This document shows, one piece after another, positions 51,187-59,964 of a stretch of 64,000 nt of DNA (position 1 is the first letter of the stretch; every line of letters starts with the position of its first letter). Origin of the DNA: Thermohalobaculum sp963700775 (GTDB lineage: Bacteria > Pseudomonadota > Alphaproteobacteria > Rhodobacterales > Rhodobacteraceae); NCBI GenBank assembly GCA_963700775.1, contig CAVOYU010000006.1:62001-126000 (forward strand), read 5' to 3'. The notes beneath the pieces were generated by a model. It had not been told where the DNA came from. It saw only the letters and a list, made by a program, of their open reading frames with translations, and did no database searches. A program made the position numbers and the translations under genes.

Positions 51187-52596
51187 ATGGCCAGAACCCT
51201 CTTCGACAAGTGCTGGACCTCGCACATCGTCGCTGATCTCGGCGGCGGATACGCGCTCCTGCATGTCGACCGGAGCCTCCTGCATGACCTGTCGGGCGCG
51301 CGCGGGCTTGCGGAACTGGCAAGGAGAGGCATGAAGGTCCACAACCCGGAGCTCAACTTCGCCGTCGCCGACCACGCCGTTTCGTCCGCGCCCGGCCGCA
51401 CCGCGACCTCGACCGAGATCAGCGCCCGCCTCGCGCCTGCGCTCCAGCAGCGGTCTGCCGAGGCTGGCATTCGCTACTTCGACGTCAACGACGCCGAGCA
51501 GGGGATCGTTCATGTGATCGGGCCGGAGCTCGGCCTGACCCTGCCGGGGCTGATGATCACCTGCGGCGACAGCCACACCTCGACGCATGGCGGCCTGGGC
51601 GCGCTGGCCTTCGGAATCGGGTCGACCGAGATCGCCCATGTGCTGGCGACCCAGTGCATCGTCCAGAAGACCCCGTGCACCATGCGGGTGATCTTCGAGG
51701 GCGCGCTTCCTCAGGGCGTGACGGCAAAGGACATTATCCTGCACCTGATCGGCACCATCGGCACCGACGGCGGCGACGGCCACGCGGTGGAGTATGCCGG
51801 CCCGGCGATCCGGGCGCTGGACGTGGAGGGGCGGCTGACCGTCTGCAACATGTCCATCGAATTCGGTGCCAAGATGGGCCAGATCGCCCCGGACGACAGC
51901 ACCTATGGCTACCTCGTCGGCCGCCGCTTCGCGCCGCAGGGTGCTGCCTGGGACGCCGCGCTCGCGCATTGGCAAACGCTGCCCACGGATGAGGGCGCGG
52001 AGTTCGACCGCGAGATCACCCTGGACGTAAGCCGGCTGGAGCCGCAGGTCACCTGGGGCACCAGCCCCGAGCATACCTCTGGGATCTCGGGCCGCGTGCC
52101 CGACCCGGCCCGTGCGCCCGACGCAAGCCGACGCGAGGCCTGGGCAGCGGCACTCGACTACATGGGACTGACCCCCGGCACTGCGCTCGAGGGCTTGAAG
52201 GTCGATCATGTATTCATCGGCTCCTGCACCAACGCGCGGCTTTCGGACCTGCGCGAGGCCGCCGCCATCGCCAGGCACCGCAATGTGGCCGAGTGCACTA
52301 CCGCCTGGGTCGTCCCCGGCAGCCAGGCGGTGAAACGCGCCGCCGAGGCCGAGGGGCTGGATGCGGTGTTCCGTGCCGCCGGGTTCGAGTGGCGCGAGCC
52401 CGGCTGCTCGCAATGCGTCGCGGCCAATGGCGAGCGGGTGGCGCCGGGGGCGCGCTCGGTCTCGACCACCAACCGCAACTTCGTCGGCCGGCAGGGGCCG
52501 CGGTCGCGCACTCATCTGGCAAGCCCCGCGATGGCCGCCGCCGCCGCGGTCACCGGCCGCATCACCGACGTGCGCAAGCTGGGAGTGGGCGCATGA
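51187..52596 (+). CDS. Aconitase-type hydro-lyase, large subunit (LeuC-like)
   Basis: A 469-residue large subunit of the isopropylmalate isomerase/homoaconitase group. The 4Fe-4S cysteines are in FIGSCTNARLSDLREAA and EPGCSQCVAANGERV; TCGDSHTSTHGGLGALAFGI is conserved. It dehydrates and rehydrates a 2-hydroxy diacid with movement of the hydroxyl. The small subunit overlaps by ATGA. No isopropylmalate synthase is adjacent, so a catabolic substrate other than isopropylmalate is possible. A tartrate/isopropylmalate-type dehydrogenase lies downstream at 55016. Confidence 0.9.
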   Translation: MARTLFDKCWTSHIVADLGGGYALLHVDRSLLHDLSGARGLAELARRGMKVHNPELNFAVADHAVSSAPGRTATSTEISARLAPALQQRSAEAGIRYFDVNDAEQGIVHVIGPELGLTLPGLMITCGDSHTSTHGGLGALAFGIGSTEIAHVLATQCIVQKTPCTMRVIFEGALPQGVTAKDIILHLIGTIGTDGGDGHAVEYAGPAIRALDVEGRLTVCNMSIEFGAKMGQIAPDDSTYGYLVGRRFAPQGAAWDAALAHWQTLPTDEGAEFDREITLDVSRLEPQVTWGTSPEHTSGISGRVPDPARAPDASRREAWAAALDYMGLTPGTALEGLKVDHVFIGSCTNARLSDLREAAAIARHRNVAECTTAWVVPGSQAVKRAAEAEGLDAVFRAAGFEWREPGCSQCVAANGERVAPGARSVSTTNRNFVGRQGPRSRTHLASPAMAAAAAVTGRITDVRKLGVGA

Positions 52597-53225
52597 CCCC
52601 GTTCACCACCGTCTCCGGCCGCGCGGCGCCGCTGATGAAGGAGCATGTCAACACCGACGTGATCGTCCCGGCGGAGCGCTACATCACCGCCAAGCGGCAC
52701 GAGTTCCACCTCCATGCCTTCGGACCCTGGCGCTACTGCGACGACGGCTCGGAGAACCCGGACTTCCTGCTGAATCAGGCGCCCTGGCGCGGCGCGCCGA
52801 TCCTGCTCGCGGGACGCAACTTCGGCTGCGGCTCGTCCCGGGAAGGGGCTGTCTGGGCGATCGCAGGGATCGGCATCCGGGCAATCATAGCGCCGAGCTT
52901 CGGCGGCATCTTCGCCAACAACTGCCTCCAGAACGGCGTGCTGCCGGTGGTCCTGCCGGCCGATACGGTCGAGGCCTTCGCCGAGATCGCCCGCGCCCAG
53001 CCGGAAGCCCCGTTCACCGTCGATCTCGAGCGCAAGGTGGTGGTGCCGCCGAACGGTGCGCCGGTGCCCTTCGAGGTAGACGAGCTGCGCCGGCAGTCTC
53101 TGCTGAGCGGGCTCGACGACATCGGAATGACAGTAGGGCGGCGCGACGAGATCGCCGCATTCCAGCATGCCGACCGCATGCGCCGGCCCTGGGTCTATGA
53201 CCTTTCCCACGGAGACACCCCATGA
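52593..53225 (+). CDS. Aconitase-type hydro-lyase, small subunit (LeuD-like)
   Basis: A 210-residue swivel-domain subunit: HVNTDVIVPAERYI and GRNFGCGSSREGAVWAIAG are the LeuD signatures, with the histidine of the usual SSREHAPWAL replaced by glycine. That loop contacts substrate, so specificity may differ from isopropylmalate. ATGA overlaps link it to the large subunit upstream and to the HAD gene downstream, so all three were evidently one translational unit. Confidence 0.9.
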   Translation: MTPFTTVSGRAAPLMKEHVNTDVIVPAERYITAKRHEFHLHAFGPWRYCDDGSENPDFLLNQAPWRGAPILLAGRNFGCGSSREGAVWAIAGIGIRAIIAPSFGGIFANNCLQNGVLPVVLPADTVEAFAEIARAQPEAPFTVDLERKVVVPPNGAPVPFEVDELRRQSLLSGLDDIGMTVGRRDEIAAFQHADRMRRPWVYDLSHGDTP

Positions 53226-53942
53226 GCTTATCGAGCGTCAAGGCTCTGCTGTTCGACACCTTCGGCACCGTCGTCGACTGGCGCGGTTCGGTCGCCCGGA
53301 TGGGCGAGCGGCTGGCGAAGAAGAAGGGAATCGAGGGCGTCGACTGGGAGGCCTTTGCGCGGGCCTGGCGTGCCGGCTACCGGCCGGGCATGGCGCCGGT
53401 CATCGCCGGCCAGCGCCCATGGACGCCGATCGACGTGATCCACCGCGAGCGGCTGGACGTGATCCTGAAGGAGTTCGGTATCGCCGAGCGCTTCAGCGAG
53501 ACGGAGGTGGCCGACATTAACCTGATGTGGCACCGGCTCGATCCATGGCCCGAACTCCGTGCCGGGCCTCCTGCGGCTGAAGCGGGGCTATATCATCGGC
53601 CCGCTCTCGAACGGCGCGACCCAGCTTCTGGTCAACATGGCCAAGCGGGCCGGCATCCCCTGGGACCTGATCCTGTCCTCTGACATCACGCGGGCCTACA
53701 AGCGCGACCCACGGGCCTACCAAAACGCCTGCGCGGGGCTGGGGATGAAGATGGACGAGGTAATGATGTGCGCCGCCCACAACGACGACCTGGAAGCGGC
53801 GCGCGCGCAGGGGATGCGCACCGCATACATCAACCGGCCGACCGAGTACGGCGCCGATCAGGCTAAGGACTTCGAGGCCACGTCCAACTGGGACATCGTG
53901 ACCGACCATATCGGCGGCATCGCCGACGCGCTGGGGGTCTGA
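53222..53942 (+). pseudogene. HAD hydrolase (haloacid dehalogenase type II) with one frameshift
   Basis: Starts at 53222 within the LeuD stop. The first part has the nucleophile motif LLFDTFGTVVDWRGSVA and runs to WHRLDPWP. There a surplus A near 53553 (CCCGAACTCC where CCCGACTCC is expected) shifts the frame. The remainder, in the next frame, is normal: GLLRLKRGYIIGPLSNGATQ, LSSDITRAYKRDPRAYQ and VMMCAAHNDDLEAARAQGM (motif III). The complete protein would be about 240 residues, like the HAD gene at 32773. A single-base error in the sequence is as likely as inactivation. Confidence 0.82.
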
Positions 53943-54083
53943 GGGGCCGAGGCGCCGGTTTTTCCGCAGAGCGCAACTTCTGCCGCCGGGCTCGGGCAAT
54001 CTGCGGGGTTCCTGCCGGGCGCAAGCTGCTACAAGGGGAGCGAACCGCGCAGGCCCGGCCTGCCGAAACCGGGAGGAAAGATC

Positions 54084-54971
54084 TTGGAGAAGATCCACAT
54101 CCAGTTCACCCTGTTCTCGGCCTTCTACTCGCCGCTGATCGCCACCATGTCGGGCGGCTTCCTGAAGGCCGAGGGGCTCGATGCCGACTGGTCGGTGTCG
54201 CCGCCCGGCGTCTCGGCGATCGAGGCACTGAAGTCGGGCGCGGCACAGGTGATCCAGACCGCACCGAGCCAGGCCTTCGGGTCGCTGGCCAAGGGCGAGA
54301 CGCCGGTCGCGGTCCACTTCGCGCAGATCAACGAGATGGACGGCTTCTTCCTGACCGGTCGCGAACCGGACCCGGACTTCACATGGAAGAAGCTCGAGGG
54401 CGCCGAGGTGGTGCTGTTCGGCGGTGGCCAGCCGCTCGCCATGTTCAAGTATGCCTGCCACAAGGCGGGGATCGATTTCTCGCGCATCAAGGTGATCAAC
54501 GTGGGCGGCGCGGCGGAGATGGACAAGGCGTTCCGCAACGGTCAGGGCGCCTATGTGCAGCAGCAGGGGCCGTTCCCGCAGCAGCTGGAGGCGGACGGCG
54601 TCGGCGACATCGTCGCACAGGTCGGGCCGCTGATCGGGCCGAACGCCTTCTCCAGCATCGCCGCGACCCGCGAATGGCTGGCGACGGATGCCGCCCGCGC
54701 CTTCATGCGCGCCTATGCGAAGACGCGGACCTACATGAACGACGCGCCCGCAGCCGAGATCGCCTGGGCGCAGCAGAGCTACTTCCCGAAGATCGACCCG
54801 GAGGTGCTGGCCCGCTGCATCGCGACCTACCAGAAGCTCGGCTGCTGGACCCGGCATGTCGAGATCACGCCCGCGGCGCTGGAGGTGACGATGGACGTGT
54901 TCGAGCATTTCGGGACGCTGAAGGAACGCTACCGCTACGACCAGGTCTGCGCGCGGCCGCCGGCCGGTTGA
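54084..54971 (+). CDS. NMT1/THI5- or SsuA-like binding protein without a signal peptide
   Basis: A 295-residue protein with the type-2 periplasmic-binding-protein fold of the NMT1/THI5 and SsuA/TauA families (FSAFYSPLIATMSGGFLKAEGLDADW, ALKSGAAQVIQTAPSQAFG, VNVGGAAEMDKAFRNG). The start is TTG at 54084, fixed by GGGAGGA six bases upstream, and no signal peptide precedes the fold. No permease or ATPase genes accompany it. It may be a cytoplasmic ligand-binding or enzymatic homologue rather than a transporter component. It is followed by the dehydrogenase gene at 55016. Confidence 0.75.
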   Translation: MEKIHIQFTLFSAFYSPLIATMSGGFLKAEGLDADWSVSPPGVSAIEALKSGAAQVIQTAPSQAFGSLAKGETPVAVHFAQINEMDGFFLTGREPDPDFTWKKLEGAEVVLFGGGQPLAMFKYACHKAGIDFSRIKVINVGGAAEMDKAFRNGQGAYVQQQGPFPQQLEADGVGDIVAQVGPLIGPNAFSSIAATREWLATDAARAFMRAYAKTRTYMNDAPAAEIAWAQQSYFPKIDPEVLARCIATYQKLGCWTRHVEITPAALEVTMDVFEHFGTLKERYRYDQVCARPPAG

Positions 54972-55015
54972 GGCGGGCGGAGCGGAGCCAGGATCGGGAC
55001 TGCCGAGGAGCAAGG

Positions 55016-56092
55016 ATGCGCACATATAAGATTGCGGCGATCCCGGGCGACGGGATCGGCACTGAGGTGATCGAGGCCGGGCTCGAGGTGCTGGACGCCC
55101 TCGCCGCCCGCGACGGCGGGTTCCGGGTCGAGGCCCGGCATTTCGACTGGGGCTCGGAGCGATATCTGCGCGATGGCGCGATGATGCCGGTGGACGGTCT
55201 TGAGCAGCTCCGGCCCCATGACGCGATCTATTTCGGTTCAGCCGGCGATCCGCGAGTGCCGGACCATGTGACCCTTTGGGGTCTCAGGCTGGCGATCTGC
55301 CAGCCCTTCGACCAATACGCCAATGTGCGCCCCGCCCGAATCCTGCCGGGCGTCGAGAGCCCGCTCCGGGGCGTGAAGTCGGGCGACCTGGATTGGGTGA
55401 TCGTGCGCGAGAACTCGGAAGGCGAGTACGCGGGTGCCGGCGGCCGGGTGCATCAGGGCCACGGGCACGAGGTCGGGCTGGACGTCGCCGTCTTCACCCG
55501 CGAGGGCGTCGAGCGGGTGCAGCGCTTCGCCCTCGAACTGGCGCAGAGCCGCCCGCGCAAGCTGCTGACGCTGGTCACCAAATCCAACGCCCAGCGCCAT
55601 GGCATGGTGATGTGGGACGCGGTGTTCGAGACCGTCAGGCCCGACTTCCCGGACGTGACCGTCGACAAGATGCTGGTCGACGCCATGACCGTGCGCATGG
55701 TGCTGAAGCCGCAGTCGCTCGACACCATCGTCGCCACCAATCTCCATGCCGACGTGCTGAGCGACCTTGCCGCCGCGCTGACTGGGTCGCTCGGTCTCGC
55801 GCCGACCGCGAACCTGAATCCGGAGCGGAGGTTCCCCTCGATGTTCGAGCCGATCCACGGCTCGGCCTTCGACATCATGGGGCAGGGGATCGCCAACCCG
55901 ATCGGCTCGTTCTGGTCGGCCTCGATGATGCTCGAGCATCTGGGCGAGCCGCGAGCGGCGCGGACGCTGATGGCGGCGATCGAACGGGTGACCGCGGATC
56001 GAAAGGTCCGGCCGCGCGATCTCGGCGGCGAGGCGACCACCGCCGAGGTGACGGGCGCGGTCATCGCGGCGATTGGCGGGGCGAACATCTGA
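55016..56092 (+). CDS. Tartrate/isopropylmalate-type oxidative decarboxylating dehydrogenase, second paralogue
   Basis: A 358-residue enzyme of the TtuC/LeuB family: IAAIPGDGIGTEVIEAG, DHVTLWGLRLAICQPFDQYA, NVRPARIL, IVRENSEGEYAGAGG (Tyr), LVTKSNAQRHGMVMW (Lys), ATNLHADVLSDLAAAL and FEPIHGSAFDIMG. All catalytic positions are retained. It diverges from the copy at 24764 in the substrate arms (LRLAICQ instead of LLVPIRR). With LeuCD-like subunits 2 kb upstream on the same strand it could oxidise the isomerised 2-hydroxy diacid. Confidence 0.9.
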   Translation: MRTYKIAAIPGDGIGTEVIEAGLEVLDALAARDGGFRVEARHFDWGSERYLRDGAMMPVDGLEQLRPHDAIYFGSAGDPRVPDHVTLWGLRLAICQPFDQYANVRPARILPGVESPLRGVKSGDLDWVIVRENSEGEYAGAGGRVHQGHGHEVGLDVAVFTREGVERVQRFALELAQSRPRKLLTLVTKSNAQRHGMVMWDAVFETVRPDFPDVTVDKMLVDAMTVRMVLKPQSLDTIVATNLHADVLSDLAAALTGSLGLAPTANLNPERRFPSMFEPIHGSAFDIMGQGIANPIGSFWSASMMLEHLGEPRAARTLMAAIERVTADRKVRPRDLGGEATTAEVTGAVIAAIGGANI

Positions 56093-56124
56093 CCTGGACC
56101 GGCGGGCCGAAGTTGCCGGACGAG

Positions 56125-56153
56125 AAAGGGCGCCTCCGGCGGAGGCGCCCTTC
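56125..56153. terminator. Bidirectional terminator
   Basis: AAAGGGCGCCTCC-GG-CGGAGGCGCCCTT is a near-perfect hairpin with A-rich 5' and T-rich 3' flanks (TTCATTT). It lies between the converging dehydrogenase and TRAP permease genes and can terminate both. Confidence 0.85.
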
Positions 56154-56170
56154 ATTTGCGGGCATCGCGG

Positions 56171-58822
56171 TCAGAAGCTCAGCGAGACGTCCCTGTGGGC
56201 GGAGTTGCAGCCGGCCACGTACAGCGCCTGCTCCTCGGGCAGCCGGGACTGACCCCTGAGCCCGATTGTGTCGCGGATCGCCGCATCATAGACCTCGAGC
56301 GCCGGCAGGACGGTCGACAGTGCCTGTCTCCGCCAGGCGACCTCGGCGTCGTAGGCCGCGATCGCGTCTGCCACCTTGTCCGCCGCGTCCTCCGGGTCCG
56401 GCACCCGGTTCTTCAGCGCCCGGCGGCCCTTCGAGAGGATCGAGCGGATCTCGCGGGTCCCCTCAACGGCGCCGACCGCGGATTCCTCGGCTTCGAACCG
56501 GGCGATGGCCGCATCGGTGTCGAGGCCGCCGAGCTCCGACTGGAATGTCACCAGCCCGTCGCGCAGCCGCTCCAGCGCCTCGGTCGAGCGCAGCAGCAGC
56601 AGCAGTTCGGCGACCGGCGCATAGGCGTCATCGGCAGCCTTGCGGTAGGTGTTGCGGGCCCTGCGCTCGGTCTTGGTGTATTCGAGGAAGGTCTTGTGCG
56701 ACTGATCCCACTCGGCGGGGATCTCCGTCAGCAGCATTTCGCGCTCGGTCTTGTATCGGGCGAGCCGTTCCTCGCGGGCCGCTTTGCGCGGATGATCGGG
56801 GCCACCGCGGCGCAGGAGCTGCTCGGTGTCGGCGATCTCATCGTCGATCTGCCTCACATCGCTTTCGATCTGGCGGACCGCCTCATGCAGCGGCCGGTAG
56901 GCCGGCGCGTGCTCCTCGATGCTGGCCTCGGCCTGTTTGGCCATCACCAGCAGTTCGAAGGTGGAGTTGGCCTTGTCGAAGCCGGCCGTCAGACTCTTGC
57001 GCGCCTTGTCGGGAAGGGCGGAGTAGTCGGCGGCCCGGGCAGCGGCAATCGCCGCCCGGATCGCGTCGCCATTGGTGGCGAACTGGTCGACGACGTACTC
57101 CTCCATGCAGTACTGCAGCCGCGGGTTCAGCGGCGGCGGCGCGGTCTCGGAAGTCAGCGCCACCCGGTTGGGAAGATAGTTGACCAATGGTGGATACTTG
57201 CCGGCGATCAACAGCGCCAGCAGCTGCACGCAGATGAAGGCGATCACGCCCTTGTAGATGTCGAGCGTGCGCACCGCAGCGGGAGCGACGCCGCGCAGGT
57301 AGAACAGGGCGAAGCCGAAAGGCGGAGTCAGGAATGAGGTCTGAATGTTGAGCCCGATCATCACGCCGAGCCATACGGCGGTGATGTTGGCCGAGGGGTC
57401 CGACAGCAGGATCGGCGAGACGATCGGCACCACCACGACTGCGATTTCGATGAAGTCGAGGAAGAAGCCGAGCACGAAAATCACCGCCATGACGATGATG
57501 AACTTGCTCCAGAATCCTCCGGGCATCCCCTCGAGGAACTCCTTGACCAGTTCCTCGCCGCCGAAGGCGCGGAAGGCGGCGGTGAGCATGGCGGCACCGA
57601 TCAGGATGATGAAGACCAGCGAGGTGGTCTTCGCCGTCTCGATCATCACGCCCCGGAGCGTGTCCTCGACCACATAGGCACGCCAGCCGCTCCAAGCGAT
57701 CGAGACCAGCAGACCGATGACGCCGGCAAGCGCGATCATCACGCCCATAACGTCCTCGGAGGTCTGGATGTTCTTGACGTTGGTGTTGAATGCGCTGGTC
57801 GCGAACAGGATGACGCCGACCGAGATCAGGCCGATGATGAGCGGAGCATAGGTGTCGCGGGAGTCGGGCTTCAGCTTGTAGCCGCCCATGACGAGAGCGC
57901 CGGCAGCGCCGATCGCGCCGGCTTGGTTTACCGTCGCGATGCCGGCGATGATCGAGCCGAGCACCAGGAAGATCAGCGCCAGCGGCGGTACCAGGATGAG
58001 CAGCACGCGGCCGACGAACCGCCGGTCGACCTTGCCCTCGAACGGCACCGGCGGCGCCTGATGCGGGCGCAGCAGCGCGAAGCCGAGGATGAAGATCATG
58101 TAGAGCCCGACCAGGACAAGGCCCGGAATCAGGGCGCCGAGGAACATGTCGCCCGCGCTGGTCGAGGTGATGTCGAACTCGGACGGCATCGCCAGTTCGC
58201 CGGTCGACGCCTTGTACATCTCCTTGCGCGCCGTTCCGGCCTGGTCAACCGCACCCGCGAGTTGGTCGGCGAGGATGATCAGCACGATCGACGGCGGAAT
58301 GATCTGGCCGAGCGTGCCCGACGCAGCGATCGTGCCGGTGGCGAGCGGCTTGGAGTAATTGTGCTGCAGCATCGCGGGCAGCGAGATCAGGCCCATCGCG
58401 ACCACGGTCGCGCCGACGATGCCGGTGGTCGCGGCCAGCAGGCCGCCCACGAACACCACCGCGATGCCGAGCCCGCCGGGGATCGGGCCGAAGAGCTGCG
58501 CCATTGTCACCAGCAACTCCTCGGCGATCTTCGAGCGCTGGAGCATGATGCCCATGAAGATGAACAGCGGGATGGCGATCAGCGTGTCGCGCTCCGCCTC
58601 CCAGTAAACACCCCGGAAGTTGGTGACGCCGGCACTCAGCCATTGCATCGGGCCGCCCTGGGCGAAATAGGCCGTGCTGTCGCCGGCGAAGACGAGGCCG
58701 CAGATCGCGGCGAGGCCAATGGTCAGGATCGCCGATCCGGGCAGGGCGAAGGCCACCGGATAGCCCGAGCCCAGCGCCAGGACCATCAGCAGGATCAGAC
58801 AGAGGAGGAAGTAGATTTCCAT
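56171..58822 (-). CDS. TRAP transporter large permease (DctM type) with long C-terminal extension
   Basis: An 883-residue protein. Residues 1 to about 560 are a DctM-like permease (YPVAFALPGSAILT, GLLAATTGIVGATVVAMGLI, GTIAASGTLGQIIPPSIVL, FLDFIEIAVVVVPIV, NIQTSFLTPPFGFALFYLRG) with many membrane spans. A soluble helical extension of about 300 residues follows, with charged coiled-coil segments (VRQIESDVRQIDDEIADTEQ, RYKTEREMLLTEIPAEW). Ordinary DctM proteins are 430-450 residues; the inner loops here are also enlarged. It is last in the operon P, Q, M. The sodium-driven import of an organic acid is the expected role. Confidence 0.9.
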   Translation of the reverse strand: MEIYFLLCLILLMVLALGSGYPVAFALPGSAILTIGLAAICGLVFAGDSTAYFAQGGPMQWLSAGVTNFRGVYWEAERDTLIAIPLFIFMGIMLQRSKIAEELLVTMAQLFGPIPGGLGIAVVFVGGLLAATTGIVGATVVAMGLISLPAMLQHNYSKPLATGTIAASGTLGQIIPPSIVLIILADQLAGAVDQAGTARKEMYKASTGELAMPSEFDITSTSAGDMFLGALIPGLVLVGLYMIFILGFALLRPHQAPPVPFEGKVDRRFVGRVLLILVPPLALIFLVLGSIIAGIATVNQAGAIGAAGALVMGGYKLKPDSRDTYAPLIIGLISVGVILFATSAFNTNVKNIQTSEDVMGVMIALAGVIGLLVSIAWSGWRAYVVEDTLRGVMIETAKTTSLVFIILIGAAMLTAAFRAFGGEELVKEFLEGMPGGFWSKFIIVMAVIFVLGFFLDFIEIAVVVVPIVSPILLSDPSANITAVWLGVMIGLNIQTSFLTPPFGFALFYLRGVAPAAVRTLDIYKGVIAFICVQLLALLIAGKYPPLVNYLPNRVALTSETAPPPLNPRLQYCMEEYVVDQFATNGDAIRAAIAAARAADYSALPDKARKSLTAGFDKANSTFELLVMAKQAEASIEEHAPAYRPLHEAVRQIESDVRQIDDEIADTEQLLRRGGPDHPRKAAREERLARYKTEREMLLTEIPAEWDQSHKTFLEYTKTERRARNTYRKAADDAYAPVAELLLLLRSTEALERLRDGLVTFQSELGGLDTDAAIARFEAEESAVGAVEGTREIRSILSKGRRALKNRVPDPEDAADKVADAIAAYDAEVAWRRQALSTVLPALEVYDAAIRDTIGLRGQSRLPEEQALYVAGCNSAHRDVSLSF

Positions 58823-58851
58823 TTCTTTGGAGCTTTCCCTGGGTCTCCGCC

Positions 58852-59862
58852 TCAGCCGGCGGGTCCGGTGTGATGATCACCGCGCCCGCCCGGCTCGCCG
58901 CGCGCGTCGGCGACCGAGTCGAGGTAGGAGCTGACGAACTGGATCAGCATCGAGACCGCGAAGATGCCCAGGAAACCGGCCATGAAGTACTTCACATACA
59001 TGCCAAAGCCGGTCTGGGTGGTCTCGAACACCAGGAGCGGGCTGTTGATGATGCTGGACTTGCCCCACATGCCGATCAGCAGGATGGTCCAGCAGAGCGT
59101 CATTCCGAGGAAGATCGAGCCCCAGGCGTTCACCTTGCCCTGACGGCGCCGCGGGAAGCTGGCGTAGAACACGTCCACCCGCACATGGCCGTCCTCGAGC
59201 AGGGTGTAGGCGCTGGCGAACAGGAACAGCGCCGCATACCAGAACCGCACCAGGTCGGCCATAAAGGCCTGCTCATAGGAGAAGACGAAGCGCGAGAACA
59301 CGATCAGGAGCTCGGCCATGACCACCAGCAGCGCCAGCCAGATAAAGCTGATGCCGCGGGTGAAAAGGCCGATCAGGACGCCGAGCGCCGCCACCGGGAT
59401 ATGCACCCACTGGCCGCGGAATTGCGAACGGCCGAGCTCGACCGTCAAAGCGTCGCCGACGATGCCCGGCAGGTAGTTCTCGACCCGCAGGAACGAGATC
59501 GCGGTGTCGGCGATTCCAACCAGCAGGACAACCCAGAAGGCGCAACGGATCAGGGTTTCGTTGGCGTTCGATATCCACACCGCGTCCTCGCGCAGTGGAC
59601 GGTCGGGCGTGCGCAGCACGAAGAGCACGGCGACGACCGGCAGGATCACGTAGATCGCCGCCTGCGCATACATCACGGGCCCGGGCGCGCCGTTCGATTC
59701 CCAGCCGAACACCCCCGCCGCACCGGGCAGCCCGACATAGAAGGTCAGGATGTTGTTCAGCAGGAAGGCCAACATCAGCGCGAGCATGCCCCATCCGAAT
59801 ATGCGGGCCGCTGGCGCCGGGGCGCCGCCCCGGAACTGGCTGGACAGATCGGTATCGACCAT
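58852..59862 (-). CDS. TRAP transporter small permease (DctQ type), long form
   Basis: A 336-residue membrane protein, roughly twice the length of a usual DctQ. The conserved DctQ core is in the C-terminal half (VFSRFVFSYEQAFMADLVRF, LLEDGHVRVDVFYASFPRR). The N-terminal half adds about four membrane helices (MLALMLAFLLNNILTFYVGL, YAQAAIYVILPVVAVLFVL). It pairs with the enlarged DctM encoded just downstream (29-nt gap). Large Q and M subunits are known in TakPQM-type TRAP systems. Confidence 0.85.
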   Translation of the reverse strand: MVDTDLSSQFRGGAPAPAARIFGWGMLALMLAFLLNNILTFYVGLPGAAGVFGWESNGAPGPVMYAQAAIYVILPVVAVLFVLRTPDRPLREDAVWISNANETLIRCAFWVVLLVGIADTAISFLRVENYLPGIVGDALTVELGRSQFRGQWVHIPVAALGVLIGLFTRGISFIWLALLVVMAELLIVFSRFVFSYEQAFMADLVRFWYAALFLFASAYTLLEDGHVRVDVFYASFPRRRQGKVNAWGSIFLGMTLCWTILLIGMWGKSSIINSPLLVFETTQTGFGMYVKYFMAGFLGIFAVSMLIQFVSSYLDSVADARGEPGGRGDHHTGPAG

Positions 59863-59906
59863 CCGGCATTCCCCTCTCGGTCTCTCACTGAGCGCCGATT
59901 AACAAG

Positions 59907-59934
59907 GCGGGACGGGGCCTTGGCCCCGCCCCGC
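59907..59934 (-). terminator. Intercistronic hairpin between TRAP binding protein and permeases
   Basis: CGGGGCC-TT-GGCCCCG, extended by flanking GC pairs, directly downstream of the binding-protein stop. Such hairpins commonly give many more copies of the periplasmic protein than of the permeases. Confidence 0.65.
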
Positions 59935-59964
59935 GCACTTCATGCACCGGTCGCCCGGAGCCGA

